Of a DNA stretch of 64,000 nucleotides, positions 52,215 through 63,052 are shown one piece after another. The stretch spans positions 62,001 to 126,000 of the forward strand of contig NZ_JABEQJ010000004.1 in assembly GCF_014174255.1 (NCBI RefSeq), read 5' to 3'. The notes beneath the pieces were generated by a model. The model saw only the letters and a list, made by a program, of their open reading frames with translations, was not told where the DNA came from and did not search any database. This DNA is from Gluconacetobacter sacchari. GTDB taxonomy: Bacteria; Pseudomonadota; Alphaproteobacteria; Acetobacterales; Acetobacteraceae. How positions within the stretch are numbered: position 1 is the stretch's first letter; every line of letters starts with the position of its first letter. A program made the translations under genes and the position numbers.

Positions 52215-53720
52215 TCAGATATGCCCGCTCCGCTGGCGCCCGGTATGAAACCGCGCCTCCGCCATGCGCGCCAGCCGCACAAAAGGCAGGCCCAGCAGCA
52301 GATAGGCGACGCCGATCAGCAGGCCGGTGCCGAAATAATCGTAATAGGTCGAGGACAGGCGGACATAGGTCTGGCTCAGCTCGGTCAGCGTAATCACGCT
52401 GACCAGCGACGAATCCTTGAGCAGCGAGATGAAATCGTTGGTCATGACCGGAATGACCATCCGCACCGCCTGCGGCACCACGACGAAGCGCAGCGCCTGG
52501 ACATGCGTCATGTTCAGCGCGATCGCGGCCTCGATCTGCCCGCGCGCCACCGATTGCAGGCCGGCGCGGTAATTCTCCGCCTCATAGGCCGCATAGTTCA
52601 TCCCCAGCGCCAGCACGCCGGCCACGAAGGGAGACAGGCGCAGGCCGATCCCCGGCAGGGCATAGAAGATGAACAGGATCTGGATCAGCAGCGGCGTGCC
52701 GCGCACGATCTCGACATACAGCGTCGCCAGCGCGCCCAGCCAGCGCGGGCCATAGCGCCGCATCAGCGCCAGCCCCAGCCCCAGCCCCACCGCCAGCACC
52801 ATGGCGCAGGCCGACACCGCGAAGGTCAGCAACGCGCCATGCAGCAGCAGCGGCAGAAAGCCGACATAGCGGTCGAACCGCGCCCGCCAGCCCGCCGTGG
52901 GCGCGGTGGCCGCCCGATAATGGTCCCAGGCCTCGGGCACGATGGCGGGCGTCGAGGCATCGCCGGTCAGCGCCGCCATCGCCGGGGTCCACAGGTTCCA
53001 GCGCGCCAGGATCCGGTGCAGCTCGCCATCCCGCATCATGCCGTCCAGCGCGGCATTCACCTGGTCGCGCAACGCGGTATCGCCCCGGGCGAAGGCGATG
53101 CCATACGCCACCTGCCCGATCGGCGCGCCCACCAGCTTCAGGTCCGGGTCCGGCGACCCGTAATAAAGCGCGATGGTGCCGTCCAGCAGCACCGCGTCCA
53201 GCCGCCCGTTCTTCAGGTCGGTATAGGCGTTGGTCTCTTCCTCGTACGCGCGGATACGGATCGACGGATCGGCCTGCAACATGCGCTCGGCCGTCGTGTC
53301 CTTCAGCGTGCCCACCACGTGCCCGTGCAGCGCCGCAAGCGTCTCCAGCCCCCGCTGGCCGCGCCGCACGGTGATGCGCTCGGTCGTCATGTAATAGGGG
53401 CGGCTGAACAACACGCCCTGTTCATGCTCGGGGGTGATCTCGATCCCGTCGATCACCATGTCGTACAGGCCGCGTTGCAGGCCGGGAATCAACCCGTCCC
53501 AGTCGTTCTGGACGAACCGGGTCGGCCGCCCGAGGCGCCGGCCGATCGCCTGGGCGATCTCGTATTCATAGCCGGTCAGGCGCGACTGGTCGGCCGGATC
53601 GTGAAAGACGAACGGCACATTCGCCTCGGCATCCGACGCCCAGCGCAGCGGAGCGGCATGGCCGGCGACGGACCACACCATCGCCGCCATCGCCACCAGT
53701 GCCAGCAACAGGCCTTTCAC
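52215..53720 (-). CDS. Polar amino-acid ABC transporter, fused substrate-binding protein and permease
   Basis: The 501-residue protein has a signal peptide (LLLALVAMAAMVWSVAGHA) and an SBP-family-3 domain (about 25-250: FVFHDPADQSRLTGYEYEIAQAIGRRLG, VIDGIEITPEHEQGVLFSRPYY). An integral-membrane permease follows (about 285-490) with the ABC-coupling EAA-like loop YRAGLQSVARGQIEAAIALN. It imports a polar amino acid across the inner membrane with the binding protein tethered to the channel, as in GlnPQ-type systems. Its start overlaps the ATPase gene (ATGA). Confidence 0.9.
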   Translation of the reverse strand: MKGLLLALVAMAAMVWSVAGHAAPLRWASDAEANVPFVFHDPADQSRLTGYEYEIAQAIGRRLGRPTRFVQNDWDGLIPGLQRGLYDMVIDGIEITPEHEQGVLFSRPYYMTTERITVRRGQRGLETLAALHGHVVGTLKDTTAERMLQADPSIRIRAYEEETNAYTDLKNGRLDAVLLDGTIALYYGSPDPDLKLVGAPIGQVAYGIAFARGDTALRDQVNAALDGMMRDGELHRILARWNLWTPAMAALTGDASTPAIVPEAWDHYRAATAPTAGWRARFDRYVGFLPLLLHGALLTFAVSACAMVLAVGLGLGLALMRRYGPRWLGALATLYVEIVRGTPLLIQILFIFYALPGIGLRLSPFVAGVLALGMNYAAYEAENYRAGLQSVARGQIEAAIALNMTHVQALRFVVVPQAVRMVIPVMTNDFISLLKDSSLVSVITLTELSQTYVRLSSTYYDYFGTGLLIGVAYLLLGLPFVRLARMAEARFHTGRQRSGHI

Positions 53721-54463
53721 AGCACGGATCTCAGGAATTTCCGCGTGCGCGGGTCCTGCGGGTCCACGAACAGCCGGTCCGGATCGTCGGCCTCGACGAT
53801 CTCCCCCCCGTCCATGAACACCACGCGGTCGGACGCCGCGCGGGCGAAGCGCATGTCATGCGTCACCACAAGCTGGGTCATCCCCTCATTGTCCAGGGTA
53901 CGCATCACCGACAGCACCTCCTCGGCCAGTTCGGGATCGAGCGCCGAGGTCGGTTCGTCGTACAGCATCACGTCGGGGCGCATCGCCAGCGCGCGCGCGA
54001 TGGCCGCGCGCTGCTGCTGGCCGCCCGACAGCGTGTCGGGATAGCGCGCGGCCATGGCGGACAGGCCCACCTTGTCCAGCAGGGCCTCCGCCTCGGCCCG
54101 CGCGTCCTCGGCCGGCACGCGCTTCACGCGGACGGGGGCCAGCATCACATTGTCCAGCACGGTGCGGTGAGGAAACAGATTGAAGGACTGGAACACCATG
54201 CCGACATGCGCCCGCAGGCGATGGGCGGCGTCCTCCTCCTGGCGGCTCCACCGCCCGCCGACCCGCGTGATCGTCACCCCGGCGATCTCCACCGTCCCGG
54301 AATCGGGAATTTCAAGAAAATTGAGACAGCGCAGGAACGTCGACTTGCCGCAGCCCGACGGCCCGATGATCGAGATCAGCTCGCCGCGCGCCACCTCCAG
54401 CGAAATGCCGCGCAGCACCGCCTGCCCGTCGAAGACCTTGCGGACCTGCCCGGCCCGTACGAT
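53717..54463 (-). CDS. Polar amino-acid ABC transporter ATP-binding protein, putative AUC start
   Basis: The GlnQ-type ATPase has Walker A GPSGCGKST, Q-loop GMVFQSFNLFPH, signature LSGGQQQR, Walker B VMLYDEPTSALDP and switch THDM. No ATG or TTG is available; the only standard start is GTG 54418, which removes the first beta-strand and A-loop. The frame continues upstream as VRAGQVRKVFDGQAVLRG to an ATC at 54463-54461 preceded by GGAG, exactly where homologues start (248 residues, family length). I therefore extend it to 54463 and flag the AUC. It lies directly after the acnA terminator. Confidence 0.8.
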   Translation of the reverse strand: MVRAGQVRKVFDGQAVLRGISLEVARGELISIIGPSGCGKSTFLRCLNFLEIPDSGTVEIAGVTITRVGGRWSRQEEDAAHRLRAHVGMVFQSFNLFPHRTVLDNVMLAPVRVKRVPAEDARAEAEALLDKVGLSAMAARYPDTLSGGQQQRAAIARALAMRPDVMLYDEPTSALDPELAEEVLSVMRTLDNEGMTQLVVTHDMRFARAASDRVVFMDGGEIVEADDPDRLFVDPQDPRTRKFLRSVL

Positions 54464-54472
54464 GGCTCCGGC

Positions 54473-54505
54473 AAAAAAAGCCGGCCCAGGTTCCCCCGGG
54501 CCGGC
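54473..54505 (-). terminator. Intrinsic terminator of acnA
   Basis: On the minus strand GCCGGCCC-N10-GGGCCGGC is a perfect 8-bp stem followed by TTTTTTT. It lies about 30 nt after the acnA stop and ends 10 nt before the putative start of the ABC ATPase gene. Confidence 0.93.
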
Positions 54506-54536
54506 GCCAGACTCGTCAAACGGAAGAAGAGACCGT

Positions 54537-57230
<2,694 letters not shown>

Positions 57231-57451
57231 TGGTTTTTCCTCCGCGGCGTCAGCAACGGATTATCCAATTGAGGCACGTGCTCCGCATATAAAGGCGGTG
57301 TGTTCCTCTGGACAACCGGCTTGATCTCCCAACGGTCGTAGAACATACCCGGACGCGGTGACGACACAAGCTGGCCCCGGTAACAAGAACGCGGGAACAC
57401 GCCTGCGCCGCGCCGCCGCCGCCCACCGTTCACAAGCCGAGGACGATCGCC

Positions 57452-58120
57452 ATCCCTGCCGCCCTCCCTCCCGCCAATCCGCTGCTGAATGTCGAGAATA
57501 TCTCTGTTTTCCGTGGGGAAAGACTGGTTCTCGATGCCGTCGGGCTGCGCCTGGACGCCGGCGAGGCGCTGCTGCTGACCGGCCCGAACGGCGCGGGAAA
57601 GTCGACCCTGCTGCGCGTTCTCGCAGGATTGCGAAAACCGGAAGGCGGCCATGTGCTGTGGTCGGGGATCGATGCGCTGGCGGACCGGACGGCCCACGCC
57701 GCGCGGGTCGCCTATCTCGGCCACCAGGACGCGCTCAAGCCCGGGCTGACCCTGCGCGAGAACCTGGCGCTCCCCGCCCGCGCGGCGGGGTCGGACGCGG
57801 AACAGGCCATGCGCGCGGTCGATCTCCTGCCCCTGGCCGACCTGCCGGCCCGCATGCTCTCGGCCGGGCAGAAACGCCGCGCCGCCCTGGCGCGCGTGGT
57901 GCTGGCCCGCGCGCCGCTCTGGCTGCTCGACGAGCCCAGCCTGGGGCTGGACACGCGCGCGATCGGCCTGCTGGAAGCCCTGTTTCACGCCCATCGCAAG
58001 GCTGGCGGAATCGTGATCGCAACCACCCATGTACCCCTGCCCCTGCCCGGGGCCCGCACCCTCGCCCTGCCGGGCGCCGGCGCGACCGGCCCCCGCCCCG
58101 ACGGGGAGCCATGGCCATGA
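57452..58120 (+). CDS. ccmA: Cytochrome c biogenesis haem exporter ATPase CcmA, putative AUC start
   Basis: The frame reads PAALPPANPLLNVENISVFRGER..., with Walker A TGPNGAGKST (about residues 43-52), signature LSAGQKRR, Walker B LWLLDEPSLGLD and switch ATTHV. CcmA powers haem handling by CcmBCDE. No ATG or GTG exists in frame and the only TTG (57629) would start after Walker A, so it cannot give a functional protein. GAGGA lies 8 nt before an ATC at 57452 (and 2 nt before another at 57446), giving 222 residues, near family length. The frame itself is intact. It overlaps ccmB by 4 nt. Confidence 0.8.
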   Translation: MPAALPPANPLLNVENISVFRGERLVLDAVGLRLDAGEALLLTGPNGAGKSTLLRVLAGLRKPEGGHVLWSGIDALADRTAHAARVAYLGHQDALKPGLTLRENLALPARAAGSDAEQAMRAVDLLPLADLPARMLSAGQKRRAALARVVLARAPLWLLDEPSLGLDTRAIGLLEALFHAHRKAGGIVIATTHVPLPLPGARTLALPGAGATGPRPDGEPWP

Positions 58121-58797
58121 ACGCCTCCCTCCCCGCCCTGCTGGCGGCCGTCATCGGGCGCGACCTGCGGCTGGCGCTGCGCCACGGCGCCGACACGCTG
58201 GGCGCGGTCCTGTTCTTCATTCTCGCCGGCGCGCTGTTTCCCCTGGCCCTCGGCCCGTCGCCGGACCTGCTGCGCCGCATGGCCCCCGGCATCGTCTGGG
58301 TCTGCGCCCTGCTCGCCGCCCTGCTGCCGCTGGACCGCCTGTTCGGGTCGGAGCTGGAGGACGGCTCGCTGGACCAGTTGATGCTGTCCGGCCTGCCGCC
58401 GTCGCTGGTGGCGCTGGCCAAGATGATCGCCCACTGGCTGACCACCGGCCTGCCGCTGCTGCTGGCCGCCGCCCCGCTGGCCATCATGCTGGGCCTGCCG
58501 GTGCCGGTGCTGCCGATCCTGCTGGCCGGCCTGGCGCTGGGCACCGCCGTGCTGTCGCTGATCGGCGGCATGGCGGCCTCGATCGTGCTGGGCGCGCGCC
58601 GGGGCGGCGTGCTGCTGCCGCTGCTGGTACTGCCGCTGGCCACCCCCGCCCTGATCTTCGGCGCGGCGGCGCTCGACGCCGCGCAGACCGGCCTGTCCTG
58701 GCGGCCGGACCTGGAACTGCTGGGCGCCTTCCTCGCCGCCGCCCTGCCGCTCTGCCCGCTGGCGGCCGGCGCCGGCCTCCGCGCGGCCGTCGAATAG
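58117..58797 (+). CDS. ccmB: Cytochrome c biogenesis haem exporter permease CcmB
   Basis: The 226-residue protein has six predicted membrane helices and the CcmB signature LDRLFGSELEDGSLDQLMLSG, with GALFPLALGP in the second helix region. It forms the CcmAB membrane complex for c-type cytochrome maturation in the periplasm. ATG 58117 overlaps the ccmA stop (ATGA) and has GGGGAG 8 nt upstream; ATG 58111 is a weaker alternative. ccmC and later genes are not adjacent, so the ccm genes are split in this genome. Confidence 0.92.
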   Translation: MNASLPALLAAVIGRDLRLALRHGADTLGAVLFFILAGALFPLALGPSPDLLRRMAPGIVWVCALLAALLPLDRLFGSELEDGSLDQLMLSGLPPSLVALAKMIAHWLTTGLPLLLAAAPLAIMLGLPVPVLPILLAGLALGTAVLSLIGGMAASIVLGARRGGVLLPLLVLPLATPALIFGAAALDAAQTGLSWRPDLELLGAFLAAALPLCPLAAGAGLRAAVE

Positions 58798-58814
58798 CGG
58801 AAGAAAACCCCTGC

Positions 58815-59045
58815 CTACTGGATGCTGTCACCCTCGCGCGGACTGGTCCGCATCAGCCAGTCGATCTGGTTCCGGACCTTCAGCCAGAACAGCACGTCCT
58901 CGATCAGGTTCTGGTCGAGGGAGCGCGCGATATGACGCATGGTCATGTCGCGCGCCCCGGCGCCATAGACGGCGACGAGGGAATGCGCCGTTGCCCGGGC
59001 ACTGACCCTCTTCTCCTCCTCCTCCTCATCGGATCCTTCCAGCAT
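58815..59045 (-). CDS. Small conserved-looking hypothetical protein
   Basis: The 76-residue protein starts MLEGSDEEEEEKRVSARA and ends with VLFWLKVRNQIDWLMRTSPR. It has an acidic N-terminus and two amphipathic helices and no membrane segment or known motif. ATG 59045 is preceded by GAGG at 5 nt, supporting translation. It converges on ccmB with 17 nt between stops. The family is not recognised. Confidence 0.55.
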   Translation of the reverse strand: MLEGSDEEEEEKRVSARATAHSLVAVYGAGARDMTMRHIARSLDQNLIEDVLFWLKVRNQIDWLMRTSPREGDSIQ

Positions 59046-59212
59046 GTCTGCCTCGAATGTTGAGGGTCGTGCAGCCGTTCCGTCGCGCACCCGACGCGGG
59101 CCGCTTCGGCTCGTCCGGTCTCTCCGGGCCAACCCGGCCATCCTTATCCAGACAGACCCATGACAATGGTTTTATTGTGGCCCGCGCCAGACGAATTGTA
59201 TCAGTCGGGCCG

Positions 59213-59251
59213 CCGGAAAAACCGAAAACCCGTCGCGCGAGGCGACGGGTT
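59213..59251 (-). terminator. Intrinsic terminator of the decarboxylase gene
   Basis: AACCCGTCGC (59227-59236) and GCGACGGGTT (59242-59251) form a perfect 10-bp stem with a 5-nt loop, followed on the minus strand by TTCGGTTTTT. It lies 30 nt beyond the stop at 59281. Confidence 0.85.
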
Positions 59252-59280
59252 CCAGCAGCACGCCGTCCATAATAGACGCG

Positions 59281-60411
59281 TCAGATATAATACTCGGCCA
59301 GCGGCGCGAAACCGTTGAACCGGGTGGAGCAGTAGGTCGAGACATAGGCCCCGGTCGACAGAAGTTCGATCCGGTCGCCCGACGCCAGCGCCAGCGGCAG
59401 GGCATAGGGCGCCTTTTCGTACATGATGTCCGCGCCGTCGCAGGTCGGCCCGGCGATCGCCACCCCGCCGGTGGCGCCCCCGTCATGCGGCGTACGGATG
59501 CCATAGCGGATCGACTCGCCCTCGGTTTCGGCCAGGCCGCCGAAACGGCCGATATCCAGATAGACCCAGCGCGTATCGTCCTCCAGCCCGCGCCGGGTCA
59601 CCAGCACGACTTCCGACGACACCACCCCGGCATCGCCGACGATGAAGCGGCCCGGCTCGACGATCATGTCCGGCAGGTCGTTGCCGAAATGCTCGGTCAT
59701 CGCATGGCTGATCGCCAGCGCGAACCGGTCGATCTCCGGCACGTCCTCGCGGTAGCGGATCGGAAAGCCGCCGCCCAGGTTGACCATGCGCAGGTTCAGC
59801 CCCGCCGCGGCCAGGTCGGTGAACAACATGCCCACCCGCGCGATCGCGGCTTCATACGCGTCGGTCGTCGTCTGCTGGCTGCCGACATGGAACGACAGGC
59901 CATACGGGTCCAGCCCCATCTGGCGGGCACGCAGCATCAGGTCGCGCGCGCTGTCCAGCGTGGTGCCGAACTTGCGCGACAGCGGCCATTCCGCGCCCTC
60001 GTTCTCGACGATCAGCCGGCAATAGACCCGCGATCCCGGCGCGTGGCGGGCCAGCTTCTCCAGCTCCTCGATGCAGTCGAAGGCATACATCGTCACGCCG
60101 GCCGCATGGGCGCTGGCAATCGCCGACACCTTCTTGACCGTGTTGCCGAACGAGATGTCCCGCGCATCGGCACCCGCGTCGAGGCACAGGCTGATCTCTT
60201 CCCACGACGCGGCGTCGAAGGCCGAGCCCAGCGACACCAGCCGGCGCAGGATCGCTTCCGCCGGATTGGCTTTCACGGCATAATAGATGCGCGCCAGCGG
60301 CAGCACATGATGCAGCGCGCGATAGCGGGCCTCGACCCGATCGACATCGACGACGAGGCAGGGCGTGGCGGGCGCGCGCTCCGCCAGAAAATGGGCGATC
60401 TTGGGAGTCAT
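59281..60411 (-). CDS. PLP-dependent ornithine/diaminopimelate-type decarboxylase (fold III)
   Basis: The 376-residue alanine-racemase-fold decarboxylase has the PLP lysine in RIYYAVKANP, HVGSQ, the phosphate-binding glycines VNLGGGFPIRY, EPGRFIVGDAG, the catalytic cysteine segment GPTCDGADIM and a C-terminal FNGFAPLAEYYI. The size and motifs fit group-IV (eukaryote-like) ornithine decarboxylase better than LysA. It would make putrescine; lysine or DAP activity cannot be excluded. ATG 60411 is used because the longer frame shows no conservation. Ornithine is also the substrate of OlsB in this window. Confidence 0.88.
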   Translation of the reverse strand: MTPKIAHFLAERAPATPCLVVDVDRVEARYRALHHVLPLARIYYAVKANPAEAILRRLVSLGSAFDAASWEEISLCLDAGADARDISFGNTVKKVSAIASAHAAGVTMYAFDCIEELEKLARHAPGSRVYCRLIVENEGAEWPLSRKFGTTLDSARDLMLRARQMGLDPYGLSFHVGSQQTTTDAYEAAIARVGMLFTDLAAAGLNLRMVNLGGGFPIRYREDVPEIDRFALAISHAMTEHFGNDLPDMIVEPGRFIVGDAGVVSSEVVLVTRRGLEDDTRWVYLDIGRFGGLAETEGESIRYGIRTPHDGGATGGVAIAGPTCDGADIMYEKAPYALPLALASGDRIELLSTGAYVSTYCSTRFNGFAPLAEYYI

Positions 60412-60729
60412 CGCACCCAAATCCCTTCTGTGAAATCCATCCGGGACTTGTGCCGGACAGGTGTTGCGAAACGGTCTAACGGACCAGCGACCAGAACCGG
60501 GTCCCCAGGGAACCCCCAATTGCCAGAACGCTTGACGTCGTTGCGTAACCTCAGAGGGCCAGTGGCACGTGCGTTGTTGCGTGGAGAGCGCATATGAGGG
60601 CAAAGCACCCGGGGCGCAACAGAAAAATCGTCCGCCAGGCATGTTTTTTCGTTAGGTAGTGCGAACCCGCCGGGCGATGGCCGCCCTTCCCGGGGCGCGC
60701 ACGCCCCACACCCGACCGACGGAGCCCGC
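60412..60729. other. Divergent region between decarboxylase and YihY genes
   Basis: These 318 nt contain no long gene; a short plus-strand frame with a good ribosome binding site is listed separately. No convincing -10/-35 pair or known regulatory motif was found. The stretch 60618-60650 is AT-richer than its surroundings. Confidence 0.3.
60594..60659 (+). CDS. Possible 21-residue basic small protein
   Basis: ATG 60594 is preceded by GGAGAG at 5 nt and encodes MRAKHPGRNRKIVRQACFFV plus one Arg before TAG. It has eight Arg/Lys, one Cys and a short aromatic end. It lies 70 nt upstream of the YihY gene. There is no recognised family; only the ribosome binding site and composition support it. 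Confidence 0.3.
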   Translation: MRAKHPGRNRKIVRQACFFVR

Positions 60730-61653
60730 GTGATCGCCCTGCATCCCGACAAAACCCAGCATCTCGCCGCGCCTCCCCTCGATCCATGGCGGCTCTGGCG
60801 CCCGGTCCTGCGCCGCATGGTGCATAATCTGGGATCGGACCAGATCACGCTGGCCGCGGCGGGCTGCGCCTTCTATGCGACGCTCTCGCTGTTCCCCGCC
60901 ATCAGCACGCTGATCTCGATCTACGGCCTGGTGCTGGCCCCCGACACGATGGAACCGCAGCTCGACCTGCTGCGGCACCTGCTGCCGCCCGCGGCCTTCG
61001 CGCTGATCAGCGATCGCATCCAGACGCTGGCCGCCGAACCCCATTCGTCGCTGACGCTCAACCTGATCATCTCGACCACCATCGCGCTCTGGTCGGCCTC
61101 GGCGGCCACGCGCTCGATCATCTCCGCCGTCAACATCGCCTATGGCGCGACCGAGACCAGGGGCTTCATCCGGTTCCAGGTAGTGGCGCTGGGCATGACG
61201 CTGTGCGCGATCTGCGGGGCGGTGCTGACGCTGGCGGTCATGGTGGCGCTGCCGGTCCTGATCAACTTCATCCCCGCGCGCCTCGGCCTGGCGCCCCCGC
61301 CCTGGTCGGTCGAGCTACTGGTGCAGACGGGCGGCCCGCTGCTGCTGCTGCTGTTCGTCCTGGTGGCCTGCACGCTGCTCTACCGGCTCGGGCCCAGCCG
61401 CCCGGCCGCGCCGTGGCGCTGCATCCTGCCCGGTTCCTGCGCGGCAACCCTGGTCTGGATCATCACCTCGGTCGGCGTCTCGTACTATATCGGCAGCATC
61501 GCCACCTACAACGCCACATACGGGCCGCTGGGCGCGGTGGCGGCGACGATGATGTGGTTCTTCGTGACCGCCTATGTCGTCATGCTGGGCGCGGAACTGA
61601 ACGCGGGCCTGGAAGCCGAGATCGAACAGGCCGCCGCCGTCAAGACACCGTAA
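60730..61653 (+). CDS. YihY/BrkB-family inner membrane protein
   Basis: The 307-residue protein has six predicted membrane helices. YihY/UPF0761 features include ITLAAAGCAFYATLSLFPAIS in helix 1, IALWSASAATRSIISAVNIAYG and the C-terminal NATYGPLGAVAATMMWFFVTAYVVMLGAELN. The family (wrongly named ribonuclease BN in the past) is of uncertain function, possibly transport or lipid-related. The GTG at 60730 has GGAG 5 nt upstream. It converges with rlpA. Confidence 0.92.
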   Translation: MIALHPDKTQHLAAPPLDPWRLWRPVLRRMVHNLGSDQITLAAAGCAFYATLSLFPAISTLISIYGLVLAPDTMEPQLDLLRHLLPPAAFALISDRIQTLAAEPHSSLTLNLIISTTIALWSASAATRSIISAVNIAYGATETRGFIRFQVVALGMTLCAICGAVLTLAVMVALPVLINFIPARLGLAPPPWSVELLVQTGGPLLLLLFVLVACTLLYRLGPSRPAAPWRCILPGSCAATLVWIITSVGVSYYIGSIATYNATYGPLGAVAATMMWFFVTAYVVMLGAELNAGLEAEIEQAAAVKTP

Positions 61654-61671
61654 AGACGCGGCCCCCGGCGA

Positions 61672-62253
61672 TCAGCGGCGGCCGGCCGCCACGCGGCGCG
61701 AGGCACGCGGCCCGGCGGCGGCCACGGCATCGGCGCTGGTGTCCGACGCCTCGGCCTGCGCGACCTCGGTGGCCGGCATCGGCCGTAGCACGACATGCGC
61801 GGTGCCGGCGTTCAGCATGCCCAGCTCCGCCGCCGCGGCGGGCGACAGGTCGATGATCCGGCTGCCATGGAACGGACCACGGTCATTCACCGTCACCACC
61901 ACCGAGCGACCGGTATCCTGCGAGCGCACCAAAACCCGCGTTCCCATCGGCAGGGTCGGATGCGCGGCCGTCAGCGCCCCGGGATCGAACGAGCGGCCCG
62001 ACGACGTCCGGCGCAGGGACTGGCGGGCATGGCGCGCGCGGCCGTACCAACTGGCCACCCCACGCTCGGACCAGGCCAGGGCGGATCGGCTGGCCATCGC
62101 CAGGTCGTGCGACCGGCGCGCCAGCGCCGCGTGAACCGACGCCGCCCATGCCGTCACCGGGTGACCGGCCGCCGGCGCGGTATCGGCATCCCCGGCCCCG
62201 CCCCGCGCATGGGCGGCGGACATGAAGAAAACCAGGCACAGCAGCGACAGCAT
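61672..62253 (-). CDS. rlpA: RlpA-like septal ring protein (DPBB domain)
   Basis: The 193-residue protein has a signal peptide (MLSLLCLVFFMSAAHA, no lipobox Cys) and a double-psi beta-barrel domain. The RlpA signature runs GVASWYGR, LTAAHPTLPMGTRVLV, VVTVNDRGPFHGSRIIDLSPAAA. RlpA proteins are lytic transglycosylases acting on denuded glycan; the catalytic Asp of VNDRGPF is present. There is no SPOR domain, which agrees with the short length. ATG 62253 with GGAG upstream is preferred over 62274. Confidence 0.88.
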   Translation of the reverse strand: MLSLLCLVFFMSAAHARGGAGDADTAPAAGHPVTAWAASVHAALARRSHDLAMASRSALAWSERGVASWYGRARHARQSLRRTSSGRSFDPGALTAAHPTLPMGTRVLVRSQDTGRSVVVTVNDRGPFHGSRIIDLSPAAAAELGMLNAGTAHVVLRPMPATEVAQAEASDTSADAVAAAGPRASRRVAAGRR

Positions 62254-62274
62254 CGTCCGCGCTCCGGTCCGCAT

Positions 62275-62593
62275 TCCTCGTCGTGTCCGGTTCAATTTCA
62301 ATGCGCTTTCAGTCCTCTTGGGATGAGCCAACCAGTATCGTGTGATCATAGAGCAGTCCCGACGCCACAGAGTCCAGTCTTTTCCGTCACGATGACCGGC
62401 GCGAAAGGCCCCAAGACGGCCCAACCGCCCTGTTTTCCCACGCCGGATTCCATTTCCACGATGAATTATGGCAATTTTCAGCCTTTCATTACTGCCGGCC
62501 CGCGGCGCGCCGTTCCCTGGCGCCCGGCATCCGGCCGCACCCGCCGCGATCATTCTCTTGGAACCGGCCGAAGGGCGTGCTACGGCGCCTGTG
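62275..62593. other. Divergent intergenic region between rlpA and aroQ
   Basis: About 320 bp without a convincing gene. It separates rlpA (minus) from the aroQ-accB-accC operon (plus) and must hold promoters for both. A locally AT-rich stretch (62380-62480) is present, but I cannot define promoter boxes with confidence. Confidence 0.35.
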
Positions 62594-63052
62594 ATGATAA
62601 AGCGCCCTCTGATCGCGGTCCTGAACGGACCCAACCTGAACATGCTCGGAATGCGCCAGCCGGAAGTCTATGGCCGCGCGACCCTGGACGACGTGGAACA
62701 GATCTGCATCCAGGCCGCCGAACGGCTGGATGTCGCGATCGATTTCCGCCAGACCAACGGCGAGGGCGAGCTGGTGTCGTGGGTCCAGGAATGCCGCAAC
62801 CGCGCGCAGGGGATCGTTATCAATCCGGCCGCCTACGGCCACACCTCCATCGCCCTGCTCGACGCGCTGCTGGCCGTCGAGCTGCCGGTGATCGAGGTCC
62901 ATATCTCCAACATTCACCGCCGCGAGGATTTCCGCCATCATACCTATTGCTCCCGTGCCGCCGCAGGCGTGATCTGCGGTCTGGGAGTGCGTGGCTATGC
63001 AATGGCGCTTCAGGCGATGACCGACATGATTCTGGACGAGAACGATCGATGA
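62594..63052 (+). CDS. aroQ: 3-dehydroquinate dehydratase, type II
   Basis: The 152-residue protein has the type II DHQase order: IAVLNGPNLNMLGMRQPEVYG (catalytic Tyr), DFRQTNGEGELVSWVQE (catalytic Arg in the lid region absent or shifted), IVINPAAYGHTSIALLDAL, EVHISNIHRREDFRHH and AAGVICGLGVRGYAMAL. It dehydrates 3-dehydroquinate in the shikimate pathway. ATG 62594 matches family starts. It overlaps accB by 4 nt (ATGA), the conserved aroQ-accB-accC order of many alphaproteobacteria. Confidence 0.95.
   Translation: MIKRPLIAVLNGPNLNMLGMRQPEVYGRATLDDVEQICIQAAERLDVAIDFRQTNGEGELVSWVQECRNRAQGIVINPAAYGHTSIALLDALLAVELPVIEVHISNIHRREDFRHHTYCSRAAAGVICGLGVRGYAMALQAMTDMILDENDR

Noticed and set aside
57358-58797. 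A single 479-codon frame covering the ccmA region and ccmB
   Set aside because: Only its last 226 codons encode CcmB. The first half is the +1 shadow of ccmA, whose Walker and signature motifs are in another frame; it is not a CcmA-CcmB fusion.
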